64,000 bases of DNA from the NCBI GenBank assembly GCA_905182425.1, contig CAJJBP010000006.1, positions 61,142 to 125,141 on the forward strand, given 5' to 3'. The notes under the pieces were generated by a model. That model was not told where the DNA came from, did no database searches, and worked only from the letters and a program-made list of their open reading frames with translations. Positions 40,385-50,875 of this stretch are shown here, piece by piece; within the stretch, counting starts at the first letter, position 1, and every line of letters begins with the position of its first letter. This DNA comes from an uncultured Planktomarina sp. Its GTDB lineage: Bacteria > Pseudomonadota > Alphaproteobacteria > Rhodobacterales > Rhodobacteraceae. Position numbers and translations under genes: made by a program.

Positions 40385-40584
40385 TATGTAAATCAGTAGC
40401 CTAAAGTATAAAAAATATTGCGCTCACATCTTCACAACAGCCTGCAAAATTATTCTCAATCAATAAGATCAAAATCTTCTTTGAGAACCCACTTATGTGA
40501 AAATAAGCCTAACTTATTTTAACTATTATAAAAAATTATTTTTTAGAAAAAGCTATAAATAAATGATGATCTTAAAAAAGCAGG

Positions 40585-41955
40585 TCAATATGAGTAATCA
40601 CTGTAGATTTTTGTCAAATCACCATTCCAGTCACCGTGATAGCGTTCCAACAATTCATCTGCAGGTACTTGTCCAGTTTCCAAAGTGTCTTGCAACGCGT
40701 TCAAAAAATGCGTTTCGTTAGGTATCATGCCACCCGCACCTGCGCGCGCGCGCGCCACTAAACCAGCATTGGAAATCTCAACGGCTTGACGTGCCAAATC
40801 CGTCATTTTTACATTACCAGCCTGCGCTGACAAACCGTGTACAGATGCTGAAACCCGAAGTTCGTCGCGGATATTCGCATCCATTTTCTTAACGAGATCC
40901 CAAGCGGCATCCAATGAAGATTGATTATATAATAAACCCACCCAAAATGCTGGCAGAGCACATAAGCGACGCCAAGGCCCCCCATCGGCGCCCCGCATTT
41001 CCATAAACTTTTTGATCCTCACTTCCGGAAAAATAGTAGTTAGATGATCCGCCCAATCGTCCATCGTGGGAACTTCACCAGGTAAGGCTGGCAATATACC
41101 TTTAAGAAAATCACGGAAGGATTGCCCTAAAGCATCAACGTACATCCCGTTGCGATAGACGAAATACATCGGCACATCCAAAGCGTAGTCGACGTATCTT
41201 TGAAAGCCCATGCCTTCCTCAAATACAAACGGTAACATACCAGTGCGGTCTGAATCGAGATCTCTCCAAACCCGCGCTCGCCATGACTTATGACCGTTAA
41301 CTTTCCCCTCAAAGAAAGGAGAGTTTGCAAATAAGGCAGTCGCTACGGGTTGCAGCGCTAAAGCCACACGGAACTTTTTAACCATATCCGCTTCAGAGGA
41401 GAAATCTAGGTTAACCTGAACAGTGCATGTCCGGCGCATCATCGTTTTACCCATTGTGCCTACTTTATCCATATAGGCATCCATCAGCTTGTAACGGCCT
41501 TTGGGCATTAACCCTACTTCTTCATGCCGCCAGATAGGAGCAGCACCAAGGCCAATGAAACCTACACCGATTTTATCCGCAATTTCTTTGACTTCTCTCA
41601 GGTGCTGGTTCACCTCATCGCAAGTCTCGTGAATTGTTGTTAGCGGAGCACCGGACAGCTCCAAAGCGCCACCCGGCTCCAAACTAACGTTGGCCCCATC
41701 TTTAGTCAGGCCTATCAAATGACCGCCCTCTTCTAAGGGCGCCCAGTTAAAGGTATTTTGCAGTCCCTCAAGAATAGCTTTGATAGACCGGTCACCGTTA
41801 TACGGTAAAGCTTTCAAGGTATCTTTGCAGTATCCGAATTTTTCATGTTCAGTCCCAATACGCCAGTCTTGGACCGGCTTATTACCCTCTTCAAGATGTA
41901 GCGCAAGCTGTTCAAAACTCTCGATAGGGCCACCGCCAGATTGTGGAATAGACAT
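40585..41955 (-). CDS. gshA: Glutamate-cysteine ligase
   Basis: IGTEHEKFGY, EPGGALELSGAPL, RTCTVQVNLDFSSE; start placed at MSIPQSGG. Confidence 0.93.
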   Translation of the reverse strand: MSIPQSGGGPIESFEQLALHLEEGNKPVQDWRIGTEHEKFGYCKDTLKALPYNGDRSIKAILEGLQNTFNWAPLEEGGHLIGLTKDGANVSLEPGGALELSGAPLTTIHETCDEVNQHLREVKEIADKIGVGFIGLGAAPIWRHEEVGLMPKGRYKLMDAYMDKVGTMGKTMMRRTCTVQVNLDFSSEADMVKKFRVALALQPVATALFANSPFFEGKVNGHKSWRARVWRDLDSDRTGMLPFVFEEGMGFQRYVDYALDVPMYFVYRNGMYVDALGQSFRDFLKGILPALPGEVPTMDDWADHLTTIFPEVRIKKFMEMRGADGGPWRRLCALPAFWVGLLYNQSSLDAAWDLVKKMDANIRDELRVSASVHGLSAQAGNVKMTDLARQAVEISNAGLVARARAGAGGMIPNETHFLNALQDTLETGQVPADELLERYHGDWNGDLTKIYSDYSY

Positions 41956-42028
41956 AAAGATCTCCAAAGATACTCTTTTCACAGACTAACCCGTGGCCTC
42001 TCGCATCAAACAAGTCAAGATATGATGC

Positions 42029-42568
42029 TTAGTGAAGTTTAGTCCGATTTTTTTGCCATATCAAAAACAAGTCTGAGCCTTTACCCTGTGTCGCTGCGTG
42101 TGCTTGATCGTAATTCACACCGGGCAAAGCAACCAAGGCATCAAACAATTTGTCTGTACCTTCGGCGTCCCCAGGCACGGATAGCATCTCATCAGTTCCA
42201 AAAAATACCCAAGTGATGCGGCCTCGACCATTGCGGTGTAACTCTACCCGATCGAGACTGTCCAATGAAATAGAGGCTCCACCGCCACTGGACAGATAAC
42301 TTACCTGACGCTCATCAACCTCAACCACCCCTGGGCCGCCTGAACCCGATGGAAAACTAAACCGACGGTAAGCATCCTGCCCAACTAGACCCGCAACTAC
42401 CAAAATAAATATGCCTGCCAAACGCGCCGTACCGAAGGTCGTCATCAGGACATACACGCCAACCATCCCAATAAGGCCCGCTAGAATAAATCCTCTGTAT
42501 TGGCGAAGTGAATTTTGTGCTTCGGTCCGAATAAAACTCACCGCCAATCTCCAATACGGGTTTGCCAT
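42029..42568 (-). CDS. Conserved-looking membrane protein of unknown function
   Basis: 179 aa, two adjacent TM segments then a soluble domain (QVSYLSSGGGASISLDSLDRVELHRN). Confidence 0.75.
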   Translation of the reverse strand: MANPYWRLAVSFIRTEAQNSLRQYRGFILAGLIGMVGVYVLMTTFGTARLAGIFILVVAGLVGQDAYRRFSFPSGSGGPGVVEVDERQVSYLSSGGGASISLDSLDRVELHRNGRGRITWVFFGTDEMLSVPGDAEGTDKLFDALVALPGVNYDQAHAATQGKGSDLFLIWQKNRTKLH

Positions 42569-43254
42569 AGCGTCAAAGCCGCCACTACAGCTGTTTCTGA
42601 GCGCAAAACACGAGGGCCAAGGGGAACGGGGTGCCCTTGCAGCATTGCGTTTAACCGCGCACGCTCAGCCGGACTAAACCCACCTTCCGGGCCGATGAGA
42701 ACGGCCCAAGGACCTTGTATTTCTGGCAGCGTGATCGGCTGTCCAATCAGTTCTTCATCGCAAAACATTATTTGACGATCACTCCAGGTGTCCAGCAGCC
42801 TAGATAACTTTTGCAATTCGAGCACTTTGGGTACAAATGTACCTCCACATTGCTCAGCCGCTTCAACTACGTGGTTTTGCAACCGATCAGCCCTAATGCG
42901 TTCAGAATTTGTGAAATCGGTTTGCACAGGCATGATTTGAGCCACGCCCATTTCGGTTGCTTTTTCCACTATAAAATCTGTGCGCGCCTTTTTAATTGGC
43001 GCGAAGATGAGCCACAGATCGCGTGGCATCATCAGTTGCTTGGATTGTTTCTCACACAAAAGAATTCCGGTCTTTTTATTTGCTTGAACAATTCTGCCAA
43101 GCCATTCTCCATCCTGGCCATTGAACACTTCTACCAACTCACCGATGCCCTTACGCATTACCACAAATAGATAATGTGCCTGATCACGATCTAGAGGAAC
43201 TGATTGCCCTGCCCCCAGTTGGTGATCTACATATAGTCGAATAATTGAAGCCAT
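42538..43254 (-). CDS. rsmE: 16S rRNA (uracil1498-N3)-methyltransferase
   Basis: LIFAPIKKARTDFIVEKATEMGVAQIMPVQTDFTNSERIR, VLIGPEGGFSPAERARL, PLGPRVLRSETAVVAAL. Confidence 0.94.
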   Translation of the reverse strand: MASIIRLYVDHQLGAGQSVPLDRDQAHYLFVVMRKGIGELVEVFNGQDGEWLGRIVQANKKTGILLCEKQSKQLMMPRDLWLIFAPIKKARTDFIVEKATEMGVAQIMPVQTDFTNSERIRADRLQNHVVEAAEQCGGTFVPKVLELQKLSRLLDTWSDRQIMFCDEELIGQPITLPEIQGPWAVLIGPEGGFSPAERARLNAMLQGHPVPLGPRVLRSETAVVAALTLWQTRIGDWR

Positions 43255-43265
43255 GGATCTAAGGT

Positions 43266-44222
43266 ATGTCTCATTCGACCAAATCACCAGAGGGTCAGGT
43301 AGAAGATGCTGTAAAAGATAATTGGGTTGACAGTTTGGCCCCTATCTTCGCACGTCCTTACTTGCGTTTGTCGCGCGCAGACAGACCAATTGGCACATGG
43401 CTCTTATATATTCCATGCATCTGGGGGATACTTTTAGCAGCAATTTATGACGAAAATTTACAAATTAGAGATGCTTGGCTTATTCTAGCCTCTGGCGCGG
43501 GTGCCTGGCTAATGCGCGGCGCTGGCTGTACCTGGAATGATATCACCGATCGTGATTATGACTCAAAGGTAGCACGCACACGGTCTCGCCCCATTCCATC
43601 AGGACAAGTCACCGTGCCGCAGGCCGCAGCGTGGATGGGGTTTCAGGCCATTATTGCCTTTGCAATTTTGCTGAGTTTTGGCCAACAAGCTGTAATTATG
43701 GGAATCACAAGTCTTGGATTCATAGCAGTCTACCCTTTTGCAAAGCGTTTCACTTGGTGGCCGCAGGTATTCTTAGGTTTGGCATTCAATTGGGGTGCAC
43801 TTCTAGGATGGGTTGCGCATCATGGAAGTCTCGAATGGCCTGCAGTTGTTCTTTATCTCAGCGGCGTTGCATGGACTTTATTTTATGACACAATCTATGC
43901 GTACCAAGACACGAAAGACGATGCTTTAATAGGAGTTAAATCTACGGCCCTCCTATTTGGCGAGTATGGTTCCCGCTGGCTATCTTTATTTCTTGGCCTA
44001 TCAGTAGTTTTAATGGCCGTCGCAATAGCTATGGTTTTACCCATCAGCAGCTCTAGTTTTTGGATTGCAATCATTGGCCCAGCTTTATTTGGGTGCCATA
44101 TGGCAAGGCAACTATATATCCTAGACACCAATGACAGCAAGATCTTGCTTAGGCTTTTCCGAGCAATGCGAAATGTAGGCTTTTGGCCAGTAATATTTTT
44201 TATAATTGTAGCCTTGCTGTGA
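43266..44222 (+). CDS. ubiA: 4-hydroxybenzoate polyprenyltransferase
   Basis: LSRADRPIGTWLLYIPCIWG, NDITDRDYDSKVARTRSRPIPSG, YDTIYAYQDTKDDALIGVKSTALLFG. Confidence 0.95.
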   Translation: MSHSTKSPEGQVEDAVKDNWVDSLAPIFARPYLRLSRADRPIGTWLLYIPCIWGILLAAIYDENLQIRDAWLILASGAGAWLMRGAGCTWNDITDRDYDSKVARTRSRPIPSGQVTVPQAAAWMGFQAIIAFAILLSFGQQAVIMGITSLGFIAVYPFAKRFTWWPQVFLGLAFNWGALLGWVAHHGSLEWPAVVLYLSGVAWTLFYDTIYAYQDTKDDALIGVKSTALLFGEYGSRWLSLFLGLSVVLMAVAIAMVLPISSSSFWIAIIGPALFGCHMARQLYILDTNDSKILLRLFRAMRNVGFWPVIFFIIVALL

Positions 44223-44274
44223 TTGCTACTAAGCCCAAGCCAGCTTAGAAAGCGGGAGCAGTTCAGGGATAAAT

Positions 44275-46143
44275 ATGAAAGCAGTTTCCACAACTTTGAC
44301 TTTTTTCGCCTTTAGCTTTGCAGCTATAGCCACATATTCTGCGTCAAAGCTGGCAGTAAAGTGGGTGGAAAAAGTCTCCGTATCAACCATAGAAGAGCTT
44401 ATTGCGATCGAAGGTCATGAATGGGCCAGTGTTCAAGCTGATGGTTTACAAGTCATTTTAGAGGGGGAGGCTCCGTCTGAGGCAGCACGGTTTAAAGTGC
44501 TCGCCGCCGCCGGTTCCATTGTTGAGGCGGCGCGGGTGATTGACAACTTTACCATCACAGCCACGGTAGAACTGGAAGCACCAGAATTTTCAGTAGAAAT
44601 TCTTCGAAATGCCGCAGGCATTTCAATCATTGGTCTAATTCCAGCGTCCGACAGTATCGACGATACTTTAAGGATCGTTTCAAAAATTGCAGCAGACTTG
44701 CCAGTAACTAATTTTTTAGAAACCGCAGATTACCCAAAACCACCTTCATGGTCGGCCGCCATGTCATTTGCCCTGTTAGCTCTTGAGCGCCTGGATCACT
44801 CTAAGATCTCAGTAACTAAAGATCGCGTTCAGATCCAAGCCTTTGGCAATAGCGTTGCTCAAAAAACAAAACTCGAGTCAGAGCTTACACGGCGAACGCC
44901 CGTAAATATTAGAGCCCAGATCTCAATCAACGCCCCACGTCCAGTTATCACCCCATTCACTTTAAGGTTCCGAAAAGATAGCAAAAGTGCTCAATTTGAT
45001 GCATGCTCAGCTGATAGCGATGCCGCGGCTAAAAGTATTTTGGCCGCGGCAGTTGCTGCGGGATTAACCGGCGAAAAGGAGTGTCGCCAGGGGTTGGGTG
45101 TACCATCTCCAATGTGGAGTGACGCTGCCGTAAGCTCAATTTCCGCGTTAAATAAAATTAACGGCGGCACAGTTACAATGAGCGATGCCGACATCACAAT
45201 AACCGCGCTTGAGGGTACAGATCCTGCATTGTTTGATCTCATTGCAAGCCAGCTCGATGCAGATCTCCCAGAAATCTTTTCTCTGCAAAAAAATTTTCCA
45301 GTTACTGAAGAGGTCATTGAGGGTCAAAGCCTAGTCAAATTCACCGCGACTTTAACACCAGAGGGTCAAGCGCAAATTCGAGGCCCTGTTCGAAATGCCC
45401 TAGCGTTGCATACACTCTCCTCCTTTTCCGATGCCACGTTCGGTGAGGGTCGCGCTCTTCTTGCAACTAATATGCGCGAAAACCTCCCTGCAGGGTGGTC
45501 AATACGTGTACTTGCGAGCTTAGCTGCTCTTGGTGAATTGGAATCTGGCGTCATTATAATTAAGCCTCGCTCCATAGTTATAAAAGGCCAGACCGGTAAC
45601 AAAGCTGCTAGAACAAAAATTTCTCAAGTTCTGTTGAGCCGTCTAGGAAACGAAACAAACTTCAAACTTGATGTTAGATATTTGGAAGAGCTGGACCCTC
45701 TTGCAAGCATGCTAAATCCAAACGAGTGCATTGCGGAAATTAAAAGAATAGTTACCTCTCAGAAGATCTCATTCGAGCCCAGCTCAACCACTTTGGATGG
45801 CGCAAGCCAAGAAACCATCACAGCTCTTGCCGAAGTCTTTGACAGCTGCCTAGAGGCAGTTATAGAAATTGGTGGCCACACCGATAGCCAAGGCCGTGAA
45901 ATCATGAATTTAAACCTTAGCCAGAGCCGTGCCGATGAAGTACTAATTGCATTACGCGGTGCTCGTGTGAAAATGAAAACCCTGACGTCAGTTGGCTACG
46001 GTGAATCGCAGCCAATCGCCGATAATGAAACGGAAGAAGGCCGCGAGGCTAACCGACGAATTGATTTCCGTCTTGTCCCACCAAAATCTATAGAAACCGA
46101 AACGCCCGTCGAGTTTGAGGAAAAACAAGATGAACAGAACTGA
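44275..46143 (+). CDS. OmpA-family protein with BON-like repeats
   Basis: Signal-like N-terminus; C-terminal OmpA peptidoglycan-binding domain (EIGGHTDSQGREIMNLNLSQSRADEVLIAL, VGYGESQPIADNETEEGREANRRIDF). Confidence 0.9.
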   Translation: MKAVSTTLTFFAFSFAAIATYSASKLAVKWVEKVSVSTIEELIAIEGHEWASVQADGLQVILEGEAPSEAARFKVLAAAGSIVEAARVIDNFTITATVELEAPEFSVEILRNAAGISIIGLIPASDSIDDTLRIVSKIAADLPVTNFLETADYPKPPSWSAAMSFALLALERLDHSKISVTKDRVQIQAFGNSVAQKTKLESELTRRTPVNIRAQISINAPRPVITPFTLRFRKDSKSAQFDACSADSDAAAKSILAAAVAAGLTGEKECRQGLGVPSPMWSDAAVSSISALNKINGGTVTMSDADITITALEGTDPALFDLIASQLDADLPEIFSLQKNFPVTEEVIEGQSLVKFTATLTPEGQAQIRGPVRNALALHTLSSFSDATFGEGRALLATNMRENLPAGWSIRVLASLAALGELESGVIIIKPRSIVIKGQTGNKAARTKISQVLLSRLGNETNFKLDVRYLEELDPLASMLNPNECIAEIKRIVTSQKISFEPSSTTLDGASQETITALAEVFDSCLEAVIEIGGHTDSQGREIMNLNLSQSRADEVLIALRGARVKMKTLTSVGYGESQPIADNETEEGREANRRIDFRLVPPKSIETETPVEFEEKQDEQN

Positions 46144-46459
46144 GTTTATTTCAACAATCGCAGTAATCCTGTTCGTCGCCTTTTGCTTAGGGTGGTTTTC
46201 AAATTGGCTGATCAATCGGTTCACCCGTGTCAGCCAGTCAGATGTGGACGAGTTGGATCAAATGGCGCAATCTTTGCACGAAGTGGAAGAAATACGTGAC
46301 CAGGCGATTGCATATCTAGAACAACGTGAGGCCGAAATGGCAAACCAGCTGTCGCAAACCGAAGCAGAATTGCGGGCTGCAATGGAAGGCTTGCGTGATG
46401 CCCGAACTGAGGCGGAAGAACTACGCTCTTATATTGAGCGGCAAAACAGTGGCAGTTAG
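46130..46459 (+). CDS. Small membrane-anchored coiled-coil protein
   Basis: MNRTEFISTIAVILFVAFCLGWFSNWLINRF then heptad-rich helix; overlaps the end of the OmpA gene. Confidence 0.8.
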   Translation: MNRTEFISTIAVILFVAFCLGWFSNWLINRFTRVSQSDVDELDQMAQSLHEVEEIRDQAIAYLEQREAEMANQLSQTEAELRAAMEGLRDARTEAEELRSYIERQNSGS

Positions 46460-46465
46460 TCATTA

Positions 46466-46918
46466 TTAGTTTGACCAAGCCTTTAATGCAGTCTCATCGA
46501 TCACTTTAGCATCAACCCATGCTCCATCAGGCTGCCCCAGTACGACCTCTTTTTTCCAAAACGGTGCACGTGATTTAAGGTAATCCATCAAATAATCAGC
46601 CCCAGAAAATGCGTCTTTGCGATGTTTAGACGCGGTAGCAACCATCATAATTATTTCGCCTGGTCGCAAAACACCAAAACGGTGAATCACAAGCACATGC
46701 TCTAAGTCGAATTTTACTTTAGACGCAGCCGAAAATTTTTCTAAAGCATTTTCCGTCATACCAGGATAATGTTCGATCAGCATATAATCGAGATCGCCGT
46801 TAACATCTCGAACAATACCACTGAATGTTACAATCGCGCCGGAGTATTTCGTAGCTGCCTGAAAAAGTTTTACTTCTTCACTGAAATCAAAAGCAACATT
46901 CTGAACTCTAACAATCAT
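46466..46918 (-). CDS. moaE: Molybdopterin synthase catalytic subunit
   Basis: GAIVTFSGIVRDVNGD, HRFGVLRPGEIIMMVATASKHRKDAF, PFWKKEV. Confidence 0.95.
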   Translation of the reverse strand: MIVRVQNVAFDFSEEVKLFQAATKYSGAIVTFSGIVRDVNGDLDYMLIEHYPGMTENALEKFSAASKVKFDLEHVLVIHRFGVLRPGEIIMMVATASKHRKDAFSGADYLMDYLKSRAPFWKKEVVLGQPDGAWVDAKVIDETALKAWSN

Positions 46919-46919
46919 T

Positions 46920-47171
46920 TTAGCCACCAGTCATTGGTGGAAAAAATGCGACTTCTCTCACAGATGCTAGAGAGGTTGAGAAATCTACCAGGTTTTGGTC
47001 GACGGCAACACGCACTGAAGAAATATCTTCGAATGCGGCTGCATAACCTGGGTCGCGAAGAATAAGCTCAGCGATAAGTTCAGTAACAGTTTCCGCGTCG
47101 GTCTCGATAATTTCCTGGCCACGCCCTATCCTCTCGCGAAGCCATGCAAAATATAGTAGGTTGAGTTTCAT
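46920..47171 (-). CDS. moaD: Molybdopterin synthase sulfur carrier subunit
   Basis: MKLNLLYFAWLRERIGRGQEIIETDAETV..., C-terminal ...FFPPMTGG diglycine. Confidence 0.94.
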   Translation of the reverse strand: MKLNLLYFAWLRERIGRGQEIIETDAETVTELIAELILRDPGYAAAFEDISSVRVAVDQNLVDFSTSLASVREVAFFPPMTGG

Positions 47172-47174
47172 ACA

Positions 47175-47831
47175 TCATCCTCGCAAATGTGGCAGGGCTT
47201 TTCGAAAGTAATCAGCCCCACTTAAAACTGTGAGTACAGCCGCAACCCAAAGAAGGATAACACCTCCGTACCAGGTAACCAACATACCTCCATACAAAAA
47301 ATTTAAATTCAAAAGATCCTCAAGTTTACCGTCCAAAATCTGCCCTATCATCACACCGTCCATTCCAAAGCCCTCCATGCCGAGATAATGTTCAAAAATA
47401 CCGACGGCAAACAACATTGCGATTGCCATCATCTGAACAGTGGTTTTCCATTTAGCTAATTTTGTAACCTTAAGCGTTCCGGCTACTTCTCCCAAGAATT
47501 CACGTAATCCTGAGACAAAAACTTCACGGAACACAATTAATGTCGCCGGCAACAGGACTAAGGGATTGAGACCAAATATGCCTGTGATGACCAACAACGC
47601 AATCAATACCATTGCTTTATCCGCGATCGGATCCAGCATCGTTCCTAATTTACTTTCTTGCTTCCACGTGCGGGCAATATAGCCGTCAACCCAGTCTGTT
47701 AGAGCCGCCCCTACAAATAAGATTAATGCAGCCCAATCAGCAAAAGGCCGCGTGAAATAAAGAAACATAATCCCCAACATGGGAGCTGCGGTCAATCGGG
47801 TTAAAGTCAAGATATTTGGAAGTGTCATCAT
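47175..47831 (-). CDS. pgsA: CDP-diacylglycerol-glycerol-3-phosphate 3-phosphatidyltransferase
   Basis: CDP-alcohol phosphotransferase motif TDWVDGYIARTWKQESKLGTMLDPIADK. Confidence 0.95.
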   Translation of the reverse strand: MMTLPNILTLTRLTAAPMLGIMFLYFTRPFADWAALILFVGAALTDWVDGYIARTWKQESKLGTMLDPIADKAMVLIALLVITGIFGLNPLVLLPATLIVFREVFVSGLREFLGEVAGTLKVTKLAKWKTTVQMMAIAMLFAVGIFEHYLGMEGFGMDGVMIGQILDGKLEDLLNLNFLYGGMLVTWYGGVILLWVAAVLTVLSGADYFRKALPHLRG

Positions 47832-47937
47832 GTTAAAAACTTAGCTTGGTTCCAGCGAGGGTTCCAGCGTTATCACCCATAAACCCCATATTAGTCATGT
47901 TGCATGATAAATTTATGTTTATAAAAGTGAGCTAAGA

Positions 47938-49794
47938 TCACTTTTGAAAATAATTATAAATAATTTCAGCAACGGCATCTGAAACACCATCTACCACTTT
48001 TAGATCAACCAAATGAGCTCGCGCAACCGCCTTGGCAGATCCAAAATGCGCTAGCAATGCTTTTTTGCGTTTAGGTCCAATGCCTGCCACATCATCCAAT
48101 GGGTTTTTCATGGTAGATTTAGCACGCTTGGCTCGGTGGGCCCCAATCGCAAACCGATGGGCCTCATCACGTAGACGTTGAATGAAATATAGAACAGGAT
48201 CATTTCGGCGCAATGCTTTAACAGGCTTTCCAGTTCGGTAAAACTCTTCGTTACCGGCGTCCCTATCAATTCCCTTAGCAACGCCAATCATATTAATGTC
48301 TTCAACGCCCCACTCTTTCATGATTTGACGCACTGCACTCACTTGCCCGACACCTCCATCAATCAAAAGAAGATCTGGCCACGCGCCTGAATTTCGGTCT
48401 GGGTCCTCTTTGAGTAACCGTTTGAAGCGACGGCCTAGAACTTCTTTCATCATTCCAAAATCATCTCCCGGAGTAATATCATCCCCTTTGATGTTAAACT
48501 TCCGGTATTGAGATTTGATCAAACCTTCTGCCCCAGCTACTATCATTGCACCAACGGCATTGGTCCCTTGGATATGGCTGTTGTCATAAACCTCTATACG
48601 GCGCGGAGGTCCTTCAAGGTCAAAAGCCACAGATAATTCTTGGAGCAACCTAGCTTGCGTAGCTGTTTCTGACATTTTGCGACCTAAACTTTCAGAGGCA
48701 TTACGATTTGCTCCCTGGACCAGTTCCAGCTTTTCGCCCCGCAATGGCACGTTTATTTCAACTTTGCGTCCTAACTTATTGCTAAGTGCATCAATCATCA
48801 AATCAGGATCTTGAATGGCATCCGACAAAAGCACTAATCGGGGCGGGTCACGATCAGAATAAAACTGTCCAACAAATGCTTGCATAACCTCAGGGACTGA
48901 AACGTCACCAACCACCCTAGGATAGTAGTCCCGGTTTCCCCAGTTTTGATTGCCCCTGATAAAGAAAACTTGTACACACGCCTGTCCCCCCTCCATATGC
49001 AGCGCGATAACATCCGCCTCCGAAACACCTTGCGGATTGATACCTTGAGAGGATTGAACTTGTGTCATGGCTTTAATGCGATCCCGCAACGCCGCTGCGC
49101 GCTCGAACTCCATCTTTTCAGATGCTGCTTGCATATCCTGAGCAAGTTCAGCTTGAATCTTAGTAGACTTCCCCGACAGGAACCGCTCTGCATCTTTAAC
49201 CAAGTGACTGTATTCCTCAACTGTCACATATCCAACACAAGGTGCACAACATCGCTTGATTTGATACTGTAAACAGGGTCGCGTCCGCATCTCAAACTGG
49301 CTATCCGCGCAGTCACGTAATTGAAAAACGCGCTGCAATTGATTTAATGTCCGGTTCACAGCACCCGCGCTGGCAAAAGGGCCATAATAATTCCCTTTTT
49401 CTTTTTTTGTTCCTCGGTGTTTTTTGATCTGAGGAAAGCCATGTTCGTGACTGACCAATATATTGGGAAAAGATTTATCATCCCGTAACAGGACGTTATA
49501 TTTAGGTTTCAGTTGCTTGATGAGGTTTTGTTCAAGAAGCAACGCCTCTGTTTCCGTCTTTGTAGTTAAAAACATCATACTTCTCGTATCATCGATCATC
49601 CGCGATATCCGGGCGGAATGGCCGAGAGGACGCGCATAACTCGATACTCGATTTTTTAAATGCCTAGCTTTTCCAACATAAAGAACGCGGCTCTCAGAAT
49701 CTAACATCCGGTATACTCCAGGTGAGCCATCCAGTCCCCCCAGATAATCAGCAATCAGGTCATGACCCGTGAGAGGCGTTAGATTTTTGGTCAT
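47938..49794 (-). CDS. uvrC: Excinuclease ABC subunit C
   Basis: [56 protein letters not shown]-terminal HhH. Confidence 0.97.
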   Translation of the reverse strand: MTKNLTPLTGHDLIADYLGGLDGSPGVYRMLDSESRVLYVGKARHLKNRVSSYARPLGHSARISRMIDDTRSMMFLTTKTETEALLLEQNLIKQLKPKYNVLLRDDKSFPNILVSHEHGFPQIKKHRGTKKEKGNYYGPFASAGAVNRTLNQLQRVFQLRDCADSQFEMRTRPCLQYQIKRCCAPCVGYVTVEEYSHLVKDAERFLSGKSTKIQAELAQDMQAASEKMEFERAAALRDRIKAMTQVQSSQGINPQGVSEADVIALHMEGGQACVQVFFIRGNQNWGNRDYYPRVVGDVSVPEVMQAFVGQFYSDRDPPRLVLLSDAIQDPDLMIDALSNKLGRKVEINVPLRGEKLELVQGANRNASESLGRKMSETATQARLLQELSVAFDLEGPPRRIEVYDNSHIQGTNAVGAMIVAGAEGLIKSQYRKFNIKGDDITPGDDFGMMKEVLGRRFKRLLKEDPDRNSGAWPDLLLIDGGVGQVSAVRQIMKEWGVEDINMIGVAKGIDRDAGNEEFYRTGKPVKALRRNDPVLYFIQRLRDEAHRFAIGAHRAKRAKSTMKNPLDDVAGIGPKRKKALLAHFGSAKAVARAHLVDLKVVDGVSDAVAEIIYNYFQK

Positions 49795-49862
49795 AGGTTT
49801 TAGGCTTCCCTGTGATTCTGCGTAGGCCTGCTTCTTTTATCTCACCTACGCAATCAGAAATC

Positions 49863-49884
49863 TATCCACGCAATCTGTGGATAA
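49863..49884. promoter_or_regulatory. Dyad tatccac-N7-gtggata containing one exact DnaA-box-like sequence (TGTGGATAA)
   Basis: Read directly from sequence: tatccac gcaatct gtggataa upstream of uvrC. Confidence 0.4.
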
Positions 49885-50087
49885 CTCTGTGGGGGATATC
49901 AAGAAATGCCCTTTTTTTCGTTATATTTCGTATAGCTAGCAATTTTGCCTAAAATCCGTTCAATTTTAAAAAGCCTTATTTATATGATGTTTATAATAAA
50001 AATAATTCAATTAACTGAAAACAAAGGCTTTAATTTGCGGATAGGGCAGAAGGATATAGCAAAGTGCACAACTTTCTATACTAAATA

Positions 50088-50864
50088 TTATTCAAGCCCT
50101 AAAATATCCGGTGTTTGCCACGCTAAATGTTGCCCGCCATCCACACATAAAAGCTGCCCCGTGACCGCCGGCGCGCGCAGGAAGTACCCCAGTGCTTCTG
50201 TAATATCACTGGTATTTGATCCTCGTTTTAAAACAGTGGCTTGTCTCTGAATCTCGAAATGATCTGCAGATTGTCGCGCACCTTGCAGCGTCGGGCCAGG
50301 CCCAATTGCGTTAACTCTTATTGACGGAGCCAAAGCTTGCGCAGAGGTTTGAGTGAGAGCCCAAAGGCCCATTTTAGCAAGTGTGTAGCTCATAAAATCT
50401 GGCGTGAGTTTCCGAACTCTTTGGTCCAACATGTTTACTATCAAAGCCTGTGCCTGTGGCTCCCCATTGGAATCATCTCGCGCCTCGGGAGCCTGCTTGG
50501 CAAATTCTTGCGTCAGTACAAAAGGCGCTCGGAGGTTGCTTTCGATATGTCTGTCCCAGCTTTCCCGAGTAGCACTCTTTATCGTATCATGCTCAAAAAT
50601 GGAGGCATTATTGACCAGGATATCAAGGCGCCCACCTAGCCCATCAACCGCACGCTCAATTAGTGAAGAAGTTTGATCCTCGTCCAAAAGGTCAGCTTGC
50701 AAAGCGACGGCATTTTGACCCATTTCTCGTATTAAGAAAACGGTGCTTTGTGCTTCTTGCTTAGATTGTGCAAAGTGGACCGCAACATCATAACCCTGCC
50801 GCGCCAAATATAGGGCCATCTCACGACCTAATCGAAGGGCACCACCAGTGACCAAAGCTCTCAT
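50088..50864 (-). CDS. SDR-family oxidoreductase (pteridine reductase/FolM-like)
   Basis: MRALVTGGALRLGREMALYLARQGYDVAVHF, LVNNASIFEHD, YTLAKMGLWALT. Confidence 0.88.
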   Translation of the reverse strand: MRALVTGGALRLGREMALYLARQGYDVAVHFAQSKQEAQSTVFLIREMGQNAVALQADLLDEDQTSSLIERAVDGLGGRLDILVNNASIFEHDTIKSATRESWDRHIESNLRAPFVLTQEFAKQAPEARDDSNGEPQAQALIVNMLDQRVRKLTPDFMSYTLAKMGLWALTQTSAQALAPSIRVNAIGPGPTLQGARQSADHFEIQRQATVLKRGSNTSDITEALGYFLRAPAVTGQLLCVDGGQHLAWQTPDILGLE

Positions 50865-50875
50865 ATCAATTTCCT

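Noticed and set aside
40743-40758. (GC)n run in gshA as a Z-DNA/phase-variable tract
   Set aside because: Short and encodes an Arg/Ala stretch inside a well-preserved ORF; not obviously variable.
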